Assembly: GCA_002316235.1 (NCBI GenBank)
Contig: DCDD01000011.1
Span: forward strand, 1 to 14,434
DNA: 14,434 nucleotides
DNA from: Bacteroidales bacterium UBA1064
GTDB lineage: Bacteria; Bacteroidota; Bacteroidia; Bacteroidales; Tenuifilaceae
Reading direction: 5' to 3'
Positions 1-7,625 of this stretch are shown one piece after another. The position numbers and the translations under genes are program-made. The number at the start of each line of letters is the position of its first letter. Positions within the stretch are counted from its first letter, which is position 1. Under the pieces are notes generated by a model. It did no database searches. It was not told where the DNA came from and saw only the letters and a program-made list of their open reading frames with translations.

Positions 1-1
1 G

Positions 2-115
2 GCCATCCTTATGCTATTCACCCATCAAAAAAATATTGAAAGGCTGTTTAAGGGGGAGGAATCAAAATTTCACTTAAAAAAGAAACCACATAACGAGCCC
101 GATAAGCCTAAATAG
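2..115 (+). CDS. plsY: Glycerol-3-phosphate acyltransferase PlsY, C-terminal end (partial)
   Basis: Only the last 37 codons and the TAG stop are present; the gene begins before the window. The visible peptide begins AILMLFTHQKNIERL and continues with F-K-G-E-E-S-K-F. The pattern H-x-x-N-I-x-R-L-x-x-G-E-E is typical of the C-terminal cytoplasmic end of PlsY, the polytopic inner-membrane enzyme that transfers acyl groups from acyl phosphate to glycerol 3-phosphate, the first step of phospholipid synthesis. The end of a hydrophobic stretch (AILMLF) before the basic tail fits the last membrane helix. The final residues (KKKPHNEPDKPK) are a charged tail. rsmE follows after 61 bases on the same strand. 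The identification rests on a short fragment, so it is likely but not certain. Confidence 0.75.
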   Translation, partial: AILMLFTHQKNIERLFKGEESKFHLKKKPHNEPDKPK

Positions 116-176
116 CCAGTTTATGAATTACTTTATCGGCTTTATTTGACCTAACCTGAATAGCCCTATAAGGCAA

Positions 177-893
177 ATGCAAATTTTTTATGCCCCAAAT
201 ATCACGGGAAGCAGCTATACCCTGCCTGAAGATGAGGCACGACACTGCCTAAGGGTTCTTAGGATGAGGGTGGGCGACGAGGTTGAGCTGGTTGACGGGA
301 AAGGAAATCTTTTTACCGGCAGGATAGCCAATCCCGACCTAAAGGAGTGTACTCTGGAAATTGTTCGGAAAGCCAGCAATTTCGGTGAGCGCCACTTCTA
401 CCTTCACATCGCAATAGCTCCAACTAAGAATGCCGATCGTTTTGAATGGTTTGCCGAGAAGGTTACGGAAATTGGAGTTGATGAGATCACACCTCTTCTT
501 TGCGAGCGTTCGGAGCGCAAATCGGTAAATTCTGAAAGAATTGAGAGAATTGTGATTTCGGCCATGAAGCAATCCGAAAAAGCCTATCTACCCACACTGA
601 ATACAATGACTAGCCTGGAGAAGTTGGTGGCAAGCACTCCTGTTGATTTTGTTAAGCTAATCGCCCACTGCAACGAGAAGGGCATACCGCATCTTAAAAA
701 AATGGTAAAACCAGGCGATAAAGTGCTCATTCTCATTGGTCCCGAAGGCGATTTTTCTCCTAAGGAGGTGGATTTTGCACTCATAAATGGTTTTAGAGCA
801 ATCAGCCTTGGCAATTCCCGGCTAAGAACCGAAACGGCTGGTATCGTCGCTTGTCATGCGGTAAACATGCTAAACACTGAAGATTTTTCATAA
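177..893 (+). CDS. rsmE: 16S rRNA (uracil(1498)-N(3))-methyltransferase RsmE
   Basis: 238 residues, a normal length for RsmE. The family methylates N3 of U1498 in helix 44 of 16S rRNA in the assembled small subunit, using S-adenosylmethionine. Residues 1-70 match the PUA-like N-terminal domain, with H-C-L-R-V-L-R-M (23-30) and G-D-E-V-E-L-V-D-G (33-41). The rest is the SPOUT trefoil-knot domain: T-K-N-A-D-R-F-E-W plus K-V-T-E-I-G (83-100), the SAM-binding loop L-I-G-P-E-G-D-F-S (186-194), and the knot motif L-G-N-S-R-L-R-T-E-T-A (211-221). The ATG start gives MQIFYAPN, the usual beginning. The stop at 891-893 is followed 30 bases later, in the same frame, by the start of the permease gene. 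Confidence 0.96.
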   Translation: MQIFYAPNITGSSYTLPEDEARHCLRVLRMRVGDEVELVDGKGNLFTGRIANPDLKECTLEIVRKASNFGERHFYLHIAIAPTKNADRFEWFAEKVTEIGVDEITPLLCERSERKSVNSERIERIVISAMKQSEKAYLPTLNTMTSLEKLVASTPVDFVKLIAHCNEKGIPHLKKMVKPGDKVLILIGPEGDFSPKEVDFALINGFRAISLGNSRLRTETAGIVACHAVNMLNTEDFS

Positions 894-923
894 ATTTACC
901 ACCATCTTCTAAATAAAATTGGC

Positions 924-1730
924 TTGAGAAGACTACTAGTGGGCGGGTACCGATTTTCATGGTTCCACATTGCTGCAGCATTGCTGGGAGGAGTGGTGCT
1001 ACTTTTTATTGTTGCCCCAATTTTGGGGATGATTATTTCCACCCCCGCCAAGAGCTTGATTGAAACAGCAGCTGAGCAGGAGGTGGTGAGGAGTATATGG
1101 CTTTCGGTTTGGGTAGCAATGGCGGCTACGCTGGTATTTGCCCTTTTCTGCATACCACTTGCCTACTTGCTGGCGAGGTTTGACTTTCCGTTCAAAAGGT
1201 TAGTATTGGGAATTATCGATTTACCCATTGTTATACCCCATTCTGCAGCTGGTATTGCCGTACTTGGGCTTATTGCCCGTGATGGTCTCTTGGGACGATT
1301 AACTTCTCCGCTGGGCATTGAGCTGGTGGGCTCACCGGCTGGTATTGCAATTGCCATGGCATTTGTGAGCGTGCCATTTTTGATTAATGCCGCACGCGAG
1401 GGTTTTGCCCTTGTTCCCGAGCGTCTCGAAAAGGCTGCCCTAAGCCTTGGCGCTTCTCCAATTACGATTTTTTTTACTGTGGCGCTTCCCCTTGCATGGC
1501 GTAGCGTGGTGTCCGGACTAGTTATGATGTTCGCACGCGGTATGAGCGAGTTTGGCGCCGTGGTGATTGTAGCTTATCATCCCATGGTGGCTCCCGTTTT
1601 AATTTTCGAACGGTTTGGTGCTTTTGGGCTTAAGTATGCCAAGCCGGTTGCCGTTTTGTTTATAGGTGTTAGCCTTACGGTGTTTATCATCATGCGACTT
1701 CTTTCACGTAACAGGTCGAACCATGCTTAG
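924..1730 (+). CDS. wtpB: ABC transporter permease, tungstate/molybdate type (WtpB-like)
   Basis: 268-residue integral membrane permease of the binding-protein-dependent importer family. Hydrophobic segments lie near residues 14-38, 57-84, 94-118, 136-158, 190-215 and 240-260. The cytoplasmic EAA loop that contacts the ATPase is clear at about 157-190 (R-E-G-F, then E-K-A-A-L-S-L-G-A-S-P and L-P-L-A). The segment R-G-M-S-E-F-G-A-V-V-I-V-A-Y-H-P-M (205-221) and the following A-P-V-L-I-F-E-R-F are, from memory, characteristic of the tungstate/molybdate permeases WtpB/ModB. No ATG precedes the first helix in frame: the likely start is TTG at 924 (GTG at 939 is an alternative). The gene overlaps the next by 8 bp, so the pair is very likely translationally coupled. 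Sulfate or another oxyanion as substrate is not excluded. Confidence 0.85.
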   Translation: MRRLLVGGYRFSWFHIAAALLGGVVLLFIVAPILGMIISTPAKSLIETAAEQEVVRSIWLSVWVAMAATLVFALFCIPLAYLLARFDFPFKRLVLGIIDLPIVIPHSAAGIAVLGLIARDGLLGRLTSPLGIELVGSPAGIAIAMAFVSVPFLINAAREGFALVPERLEKAALSLGASPITIFFTVALPLAWRSVVSGLVMMFARGMSEFGAVVIVAYHPMVAPVLIFERFGAFGLKYAKPVAVLFIGVSLTVFIIMRLLSRNRSNHA

Positions 1731-2787
1731 GGTTGAAGGGGTTTGCAAAAAGTTTCAGGATTTTAGCTTGAACCAGATTTCGTTCACGGTTGACCAAGGG
1801 GACTACTTCATGCTGTTGGGGCCATCGGGGGCAGGAAAATCGTTAATTCTCGAAACCATTGCTGGACTGCACAAACCAGACTCCGGAAAAATATTTTTTC
1901 AGGGTGTCGATATTACCCATATTGGGGTTAGGGAGAGAAATTTTGGAATTGTGTATCAGGATTATGCCGTTTTTCCCCACCTTACAGTTTACGGCAACAT
2001 TGCCTATCCGCTTCGCCGGAAAGGTATAAGGGGTAAGGAGTTGCATAAGCAGGTAACAAGGTTTGCCGAAAGGGTTTCGGTAGCGCATTTGCTAGCCAGG
2101 CATCCTCAAACTCTTTCGGGAGGGGAGGTGCAGCGAACTGCTCTGGCTCGTACATTGGCCATGGAGCCGCGTATCCTGCTTCTCGACGAACCTCTTTCGT
2201 CTGTTGATGTTAAGCTTCGGTCTGAGCTACGCTCCCTGCTTAGAAGCATAAATAGCAGCGGCCAAACGGTGATTCACGTTACCCATGACTACGAGGAAAC
2301 CCTTGCGCTTGCATCCCACCTGGCAGTAGTTAACGGGGGTTGCATTGAGCAGGTTGGAAGTGTTCAGGAGATTTTTCAGAATCCTCGCTCGGAGTTTGCT
2401 GCCATGTTTGCCGGAGTTCATAACTTTTACCCCGCTAGTATAGTAGAATTTTCGGAGCATGGATTAACAACGGTCAGGTTGAACGACACTATTGCTATAT
2501 GCTGCTACACCGAAGGTTGCAATGGAGAGGGCTTTGTTTGCTTTTCCGAGGAGTCCGTTATCCTCTCAACCGAGAAACCGCATCAGAGTGCTCTTAATGT
2601 TTTTCGGGGTAGGGTAGTGGAAATTTTCCCCCAGCGTTTTGGCCTAATGGCTGTTGTTGATGCTGGGTTTAGGGTGCTTTCGAAAGTAACCTGGGAATCG
2701 GCAAGCCGTTTCGGTCTTACCCCCGGTGTTGAGGTGTGGGTATCGTTCAAGGCAAGCTCAGTAAGGTTTATCCCTAGGGCCAGCTAA
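1723..2787 (+). CDS. wtpC: ABC transporter ATP-binding protein, tungstate/molybdate type (WtpC-like)
   Basis: 354 residues from the ATG at 1723, which lies inside the end of the permease gene (ATGCTTAG overlap). An in-frame start at 1666 would add 19 residues buried deep in the permease gene and is unlikely. The ATPase domain is complete: Walker A GPSGAGKS (33-40), Q-loop Q79, signature LSGGE (131-135), Walker B ILLLDE (151-156), D-loop near S160-V-D, and switch histidine H188 in H-V-T-H-D. Residues about 230-354 form a C-terminal regulatory part, with a TOBE-like stretch from about 290 (F-R-G-R-V-V-E-I-F), as in the molybdate/sulfate/spermidine ATPases. It should energise import through the preceding permease at the inner face of the membrane. 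The substrate-binding protein is not encoded next door. The general call is firm; the exact oxyanion is inferred. Confidence 0.87.
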   Translation: MLRVEGVCKKFQDFSLNQISFTVDQGDYFMLLGPSGAGKSLILETIAGLHKPDSGKIFFQGVDITHIGVRERNFGIVYQDYAVFPHLTVYGNIAYPLRRKGIRGKELHKQVTRFAERVSVAHLLARHPQTLSGGEVQRTALARTLAMEPRILLLDEPLSSVDVKLRSELRSLLRSINSSGQTVIHVTHDYEETLALASHLAVVNGGCIEQVGSVQEIFQNPRSEFAAMFAGVHNFYPASIVEFSEHGLTTVRLNDTIAICCYTEGCNGEGFVCFSEESVILSTEKPHQSALNVFRGRVVEIFPQRFGLMAVVDAGFRVLSKVTWESASRFGLTPGVEVWVSFKASSVRFIPRAS

Positions 2788-2788
2788 T

Positions 2789-3640
2789 TTACCTGGGCCT
2801 GCTATATGATGAAATTTTCCTGCTATTCTGGTAAACCATTGAAACATACTGAATGCCAAAAAATATCAACAGGAATACGATGGCGTAGTAGTAGAGCGAA
2901 AGTGTGAGGAAAAAAGTCGCTGCAAAAATAAAAACGCTCCAGAGCAAATCAACAAAAGTAAGAACCACTCCCCATAGAATCCCGCTTTTAATAACCGTTC
3001 CGAGTAAATCAACCAAAATGCTTACCAGCAATGATAGGGCTTGACACCAAACTACCCAATCTATTATGTCGGGATTGTTTGGAATAGCCCTAATGCCATG
3101 TTCCATGCTGTTAAGTAGCAAATCCTTCCAGTTGATGTATAGAATTGCCAGGAGCAATGCGTTGATAAAAAAAACCACCGGCATTAGTACAAGCCCTTTT
3201 ACCTGAAAATCATGTTTTTGGGCCAGTCGGTTTTTATACTGAACGATTAGCTTGCCTGAAAAAATCCAAATCACGATTGCAGGAATAGCTATTAGCCAGA
3301 ACACCCACGATTCCCAGCTGGCTGTTTTCTCAACCCAGCTTAGGAGATTCGGAGTTGGTGTGGGTTCAATCCGGTTGAGGTAGGAAGCTGCAACATATCC
3401 CTTTTTAGTGCCAACCTTAACCGTCACCCATTCGGTATCCGAGACAATAGCATTTATCGTATCGCCCTGTTGAAGGGTGACAACTGGGGCAGAAGCGGTT
3501 GAGGGGGAGCTGCGAACAATTAACGTTTTGGCCTTTACCACGTAGCGTTCTCGAATGTTATAGCTCCCGGGTTTCAGGCATGAGGCAACCACCAATGGTA
3601 ACAGGAGGAAAATAATGCACCTAACCCCACTTTGCCTCAT
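2789..3640 (-). CDS. SH3-domain lipoprotein with about five C-terminal membrane helices, function unknown
   Basis: 283 residues from the ATG at 3640. A lipoprotein signal peptide is visible: basic M-R-Q-S-G-V-R, hydrophobic C-I-I-F-L-L-L-P-L, then lipobox V-A-S-C with C21 as the lipidated residue. Residues about 30-91 look like a bacterial SH3 domain (L-I-V-R-S-S-P-S, L-Q-Q-G-D, W-V-T-V-K-V-G, K-G-Y-V-A-A-S-Y-L), often a peptidoglycan-binding or sensing module. After a T-P-T-P linker, hydrophobic segments lie near 112-127, 148-168, 193-215, 221-245 and 248-266. An upstream in-frame ATG at 3664 would add eight residues but falls inside the promoter -7 element, so I reject it. The gene converges on wtpC with one base between the stop codons and seems to be transcribed alone. 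I do not recognise the family. The SH3 could sense wall state or anchor the protein to peptidoglycan; this is speculation. Confidence 0.8.
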   Translation of the reverse strand: MRQSGVRCIIFLLLPLVVASCLKPGSYNIRERYVVKAKTLIVRSSPSTASAPVVTLQQGDTINAIVSDTEWVTVKVGTKKGYVAASYLNRIEPTPTPNLLSWVEKTASWESWVFWLIAIPAIVIWIFSGKLIVQYKNRLAQKHDFQVKGLVLMPVVFFINALLLAILYINWKDLLLNSMEHGIRAIPNNPDIIDWVVWCQALSLLVSILVDLLGTVIKSGILWGVVLTFVDLLWSVFIFAATFFLTLSLYYYAIVFLLIFFGIQYVSMVYQNSRKISSYSRPR

Positions 3641-3663
3641 AGTATAGAAAGTTGAATCCAGCA

Positions 3664-3694
3664 CAAAGGTAATGTCTGAAGCAAATGCAGCAAA
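3664..3694 (-). promoter_or_regulatory. Bacteroidota-type promoter for the SH3 lipoprotein gene
   Basis: Read on the minus strand, TTTG (3694-3691) is followed after 19 bases by TACCTTTG (3671-3664). This matches the Bacteroidota sigma-ABfr consensus, TTTG near -33 and TAnnTTTG near -7, with no mismatch. Transcription would start around 3657-3658, about 17 bases before the ATG at 3640. The position excludes the farther upstream ATG at 3664 as the start codon. Confidence 0.65.
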
Positions 3695-3876
3695 AAAATT
3701 AGTTTAAAAAATAAACCTAATGGTTAAAGGGGAAGCGGTTCTACTGTTTGCTAGTCATTTCATTAAAAGCTAAACACCCTTCAGAAGGTAACAGGATATG
3801 TTCTTCTTTTTTCTTAAAGCTGAAAGCTATGCTTAGTCTATGTTAACACCTAAGTAAAATTAAAAGTCTAAAAATC

Positions 3877-6495
3877 TTACTCCAGGAATTCTAATGTTTT
3901 GGCCAAAGCGGCATCCAAACCTGCCGGGTTTTTCCCTCCGGCTGTTGCAAAAAAGGGTTGGCCACCACCGCCCCCTTGAATTTCCTTAGCCGCCTCACGA
4001 ATAATGCTTGTTGCGTTTAGCTGCAAAGATTGGACAAGGTTATCGCTTATCATAACTGTTAGAATTGCCTTTTCGCTTGCCGTTGCCCCGATAGCCAGGA
4101 AAAGGTTTGGAACTTCATTCCTTAGCTGAAAGGCTAAATCCTTGATGGTAGTTGAATCGTTCAGGCCTACCTTTTGGCAAATAACGTTGATTCCGTTTCG
4201 CTGTTCAATACTTTGCTTAAGCTGGTGCTTAACTTCGGCCAACTTTTCAGCCTGCAGGCTTGAAATCTCTTTTCGTAGCATTTCGTTATCGGCTACCATA
4301 CGGGCAACGGTTTGGGATACATTGGAAGGGTTTCCCAACAAGGACTTAATCTCCTTAATGGTATCCTCCTGAGAGTAAACAAACTCCTCCGCTTTTATCC
4401 CGGTAATAGCTTCAATTCGCCTTACTCCTGCAGCAATAGCGGTTTCGGATAAAATCTTGAAAAATCCTATTCTACCTGTTGCTTCAACATGTGTGCCGCC
4501 GCACAGCTCAACGGACTCGCCAAAATGGATAACCCTAACCCGGTCGCCATACTTCTCGCCAAAAAGCGCCATGGCACCCATACTTCGGGCTTCGTCTATA
4601 GGCATGTTCCTTTTCTCATCAAGATGAACATTTTCACGAATAACGCTGTTCACCAGTCTTTCAACCTGTCGGATTTCGTCCTCGGACATTTTCTGGAAGT
4701 GCGAAAAGTCGAAACGTAGGTAGTCGGGATGAACCAGCGAGCCCTTTTGCTCAACATGTAATCCCAGTATTTTTCGTAGGGCGTTGTGAAGCAAGTGTGT
4801 AGCTGAGTGGTTGGCTGCTGTGCTTGCCCGTCGGTTGACATCAACCGATGCCACGAATGTGCCGTTAGGGTTGGCCGGCAGCTTGTCAACAATATGTATC
4901 GTCAGGTTGTTTTCCTTAATTGTGTTCAACACCCTGATAGCTTCGCCCTCGCCGGTTATGGTTCCCGAGTCGCCTACCTGTCCGCCCGATTCGGCGTAGA
5001 ATGGGGTCTTATCCAGCACCAGCTGGTACTGTTCGTTTGACTTTACCCTTACGGTGCGCATCCTGGCAATATGTACGTTACAGGTGAGCGTATCGTAGCC
5101 TACAAACTCCGCCTTTTCGTCATCGTTCACTACAATCCAATCCATTTCCTCTACCGCGGCATCGGCTCTGGAGCGTTCCTTCTGCAGCGCCATTTCGCCA
5201 TCAAACCCGGAATGATCGACCGACAGGCCATTTTCCCTTAGTATTAGCTCGGTTAAGTCGAGTGGAAATCCATAGGTGTCATAGAGAACGAAGGCGTCTT
5301 TTCCTGAAATTTCCATTTTGTGCTCTTTACGGGCGCGCTCAACCAGCTGGTCGAGCATGCGCATTCCGGTTTCAAGTGTTCTGAGGAAAGCTGTTTCCTC
5401 GCTGGTAATGACACTTGTAATAAGCGATTGCTGTTTCCTAAGTTCAGGATACTGGTCGCCCATCTGCTCGGTTAGTACCGGAATAATACCTGCCATGAAA
5501 GGCTCCCTGAAGTTGAGAAATGTGTAGCCATATCGAACAGCCCGTCTTAGTATGCGGCGAATCACGTAGCCTGCCTTAACATTCGATGGCAGTTGACCAT
5601 CGGCTATGGCAAAGCAGATAGCTCTTAGGTGGTCGGCAATTACCCGCATGGCCACGTCGCTTTTGGCATCAGCACCATACTTTAGGCCGCTTATGTTCGA
5701 TATGCGGTCTATGAGCGGTTTGAAAACATCCGTATCGTAGTTGCTCTTTTTCCCTTGAACCACCATTGATAGGCGTTCAAAACCCATACCGGTATCTACG
5801 TGCTTTGCGGGTAGGGGTTCAAGCTGGCCATTAGCCTTGCGGTTAAACTGTATAAAAACCAGGTTCCATATCTCAATTACCAGCGGGTGGCCGGTATTCA
5901 CCATCTTTTCCCCGGGGTTAGCTTTCCGCTCATCTTCACCACGCAGGTCTATATGGATTTCGGTGCAGGGACCACAGGGTCCGGTTTCGCCCATTTCCCA
6001 GAAGTTATCCTTCTTGTTGCCCTCAATAATTCGATTAGAGGGTAGGTGTTTTGCCCAGCAGTTTAACGCCTCATAGTCCTTTTCAACACCCTCATCGGGG
6101 CTTCCTTCGAAAATTGTAGCATACAACCTGGTGCTGTCAATTTTAAGTACATCTACCAGAAATTCCCATGCCCAGTCAATGGCTTCGTTCTTGAAGTAGT
6201 CGCCAAACGACCAGTTTCCCAACATTTCGAACATGGTGTGGTGGTATGTATCATGACCGACCTCTTCCAAGTCGTTATGTTTTCCTGAAACCCTAAGGCA
6301 TTTCTGCGAGTTGGCCACTCTTTTGAATTTTGCCGGAGTATTGCCCAGAAAAATATCCTTAAACTGGTTCATTCCGGCGTTGGTGAACATAAGGGTTGGA
6401 TCGTTTTTCACCACCATTGGTGCAGAGGCAACAATGGTGTGCGATTTGCCTTCAAAAAAGTTTAAAAATGCCCGACGAATTTCTGCAGAAGTCAT
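3877..6495 (-). CDS. alaS: Alanine--tRNA ligase
   Basis: 872 residues, full length for bacterial AlaRS, which charges tRNA-Ala in the cytoplasm and clears mischarged Ser or Gly. The class II catalytic domain occupies about 1-240: F-T-N-A-G-M-N-Q-F-K (37-46), R-V-A-N-S-Q-K-C-L-R (59-68), G-P-C-G-P-C-T-E-I-H (172-181), and D-T-G-M-G-F-E-R (234-241). The tRNA-recognition region follows to about 450. The editing domain has both zinc half-sites, H563-x3-H567 (HSATH) and C665-x3-H669 (CGGTH). A coiled coil at about 710-765 leads to the C-Ala domain with the glycine-rich G-G-G-G-G-Q-P-F (841-848). All key residues are present. Divergent from the M23 operon, with 150 bases between the starts; it appears to be transcribed alone. 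Nothing unusual was seen. Confidence 0.98.
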   Translation of the reverse strand: MTSAEIRRAFLNFFEGKSHTIVASAPMVVKNDPTLMFTNAGMNQFKDIFLGNTPAKFKRVANSQKCLRVSGKHNDLEEVGHDTYHHTMFEMLGNWSFGDYFKNEAIDWAWEFLVDVLKIDSTRLYATIFEGSPDEGVEKDYEALNCWAKHLPSNRIIEGNKKDNFWEMGETGPCGPCTEIHIDLRGEDERKANPGEKMVNTGHPLVIEIWNLVFIQFNRKANGQLEPLPAKHVDTGMGFERLSMVVQGKKSNYDTDVFKPLIDRISNISGLKYGADAKSDVAMRVIADHLRAICFAIADGQLPSNVKAGYVIRRILRRAVRYGYTFLNFREPFMAGIIPVLTEQMGDQYPELRKQQSLITSVITSEETAFLRTLETGMRMLDQLVERARKEHKMEISGKDAFVLYDTYGFPLDLTELILRENGLSVDHSGFDGEMALQKERSRADAAVEEMDWIVVNDDEKAEFVGYDTLTCNVHIARMRTVRVKSNEQYQLVLDKTPFYAESGGQVGDSGTITGEGEAIRVLNTIKENNLTIHIVDKLPANPNGTFVASVDVNRRASTAANHSATHLLHNALRKILGLHVEQKGSLVHPDYLRFDFSHFQKMSEDEIRQVERLVNSVIRENVHLDEKRNMPIDEARSMGAMALFGEKYGDRVRVIHFGESVELCGGTHVEATGRIGFFKILSETAIAAGVRRIEAITGIKAEEFVYSQEDTIKEIKSLLGNPSNVSQTVARMVADNEMLRKEISSLQAEKLAEVKHQLKQSIEQRNGINVICQKVGLNDSTTIKDLAFQLRNEVPNLFLAIGATASEKAILTVMISDNLVQSLQLNATSIIREAAKEIQGGGGGQPFFATAGGKNPAGLDAALAKTLEFLE

Positions 6496-6564
6496 AAAAT
6501 GCTTGCTTTGAAAAGGTTAACATTTATTAATTAATCATTTTTCAAAAAAAAAATTATTTTTGGC

Positions 6565-6595
6565 ATTGAAAAATTCATTTTTTACCATAGATTTG
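6565..6595 (+). promoter_or_regulatory. Candidate promoter of the M23-M23-MerR-NIF3-zinc ribbon operon
   Basis: The sequence TAGATTTG (6588-6595) fits the Bacteroidota -7 consensus TAnnTTTG exactly. ATTG at 6565-6568 gives the TTG core of the -33 element with a 19-base spacer. The predicted start of transcription is near 6602, leaving a leader of about 44 bases before the ATG at 6646. The surrounding intergenic region is very AT-rich, with A and T tracts at 6545-6561, so chance matches to T-rich motifs are easier here than elsewhere. Confidence 0.5.
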
Positions 6596-6645
6596 TTGCA
6601 TCTTATCAAAAAGGAGGCAAACATAGTTACAAAAGTTAAAAAAGG

Positions 6646-7608
6646 ATGGTAAAAGTAAAATATCATTTCAACCCTCATACCCTTAAATTTGATGCTGTTT
6701 CCCTGCCTTTTTATAAGCGGTTGGCAAAGATACTAATTCATTTGGGATTTTACCTTTTAGTTTTTGTTGTTTTGGGGTATGGGTTTTCCATGGTGTTTGA
6801 TACTCCAATAGCGCAGGGTTTGAAGCGCACCAATTCTGAGTACTCGCTAAAGTATGAAATGGCCTTGCGGCAGATGCAGGAGTTCAATGACATACTTACT
6901 GAAATTGAACAGAAGGATAACAACATCTACCGGGCAATTTTTGAATGCGACTCCATTCCGTTCTCCATTAGGAGGGGTGGTTACGGGGGTTCGGAAAGGT
7001 ATTCCGAGCTGGTAAACAACAGTAACTCGCATTTGCTGGTGAAGACTTTTAAAATTCTTGATGAGCTGTCATGGCGGGCCTACATCCAGTCCCGTTCACT
7101 CGACGAGGTTACCGAGTTGGCCATCAATAAAGAGCGAATGATTGAGTGCGTTCCTGCCATTCAGCCCATTTCTGTTAAAAATCTGGTTAGAATATCCGAC
7201 TTTTTTGGCTATAGGAGAGACCCAATTACCCGTGCTCCAACTATGCACGAGGGTTTGGACTTTGCTGGGCCTATTGGAACTCCCATTTACTCAACCGGCG
7301 ATGGTATTGTTATTGAGGCCGGCTACTCCTTTAATGGCTACGGTAACCAGGTTATGATCGATCATGGGTTTGGCTATAAAACCCGCTACGCACACCTTAG
7401 CAAGGTAAACGTTAAGGTGGGTGAAAGGGTTAAACGGGCGGAGGTGATAGGCAAGCTTGGCAATACCGGGAAGAGCACCGGTCCTCATTTACACTACGAG
7501 GTGATTGTTCGGGGTAAACCCGTTAACCCGATAAACTACTTTAACGATATGACCGAGCAGGATTACGAGGCCATGCTCAAGAATTATTCTAGCCAATTCC
7601 TTGATTAA
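6646..7608 (+). CDS. Membrane-anchored M23 (LytM-type) metallopeptidase, first tandem copy
   Basis: 320 residues. A short cytoplasmic N-terminus with the motif K-Y-H-F-N-P-x-x-L-K-F is followed by one membrane helix (about 28-51), a helical/coiled region (57-100), a middle domain, and a C-terminal LytM domain (about 185-300). The expected active-site residues of the family, which cuts peptidoglycan cross-bridges or stem peptides, are all visible: zinc ligands H201, D205 (HEGLD) and H283 (HLH), and catalytic H250 (R-Y-A-H) and H281. It should therefore be an active zinc endopeptidase in the periplasm, held in the inner membrane. The middle segment (I-Y-R-A-I-F-E near 94-100 and A-Y-I-Q-S-R-S near 145-151) is shared with the next gene. 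First gene of a five-gene operon; 17 bases separate it from its paralogue. Its exact substrate bond is not readable from sequence. Confidence 0.93.
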   Translation: MVKVKYHFNPHTLKFDAVSLPFYKRLAKILIHLGFYLLVFVVLGYGFSMVFDTPIAQGLKRTNSEYSLKYEMALRQMQEFNDILTEIEQKDNNIYRAIFECDSIPFSIRRGGYGGSERYSELVNNSNSHLLVKTFKILDELSWRAYIQSRSLDEVTELAINKERMIECVPAIQPISVKNLVRISDFFGYRRDPITRAPTMHEGLDFAGPIGTPIYSTGDGIVIEAGYSFNGYGNQVMIDHGFGYKTRYAHLSKVNVKVGERVKRAEVIGKLGNTGKSTGPHLHYEVIVRGKPVNPINYFNDMTEQDYEAMLKNYSSQFLD

Positions 7609-7625
7609 CTATCTACATTGGAAAA

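Noticed and set aside
891..923. RsmE and the permease are in the same frame with one stop between them, suggesting a read-through fusion.
   Set aside because: RsmE ends at its normal length, and the 10 codons between carry no conserved feature; coincidence is the simpler reading.
4489..4719. Open frames on the plus strand lying inside alaS (also 4142-4372, 4807-5040, 5837-6076).
   Set aside because: They are antisense to a complete, well-conserved alaS, show no recognisable domain, and are cysteine/serine-rich in the way shadow frames are.
6612..6617. AGGAGG upstream of the first M23 gene, resembling a ribosome-binding site.
   Set aside because: It lies 28 bases before the ATG, too far for pairing with the ribosome, and Bacteroidota rarely rely on such sites.
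6618..6625. CAAACATA, which read on the minus strand is TATGTTTG and could be a -7 element for alaS.
   Set aside because: No TTTG lies at the right distance upstream, and the leader would be over 110 bases, so it is not supported well enough to call.
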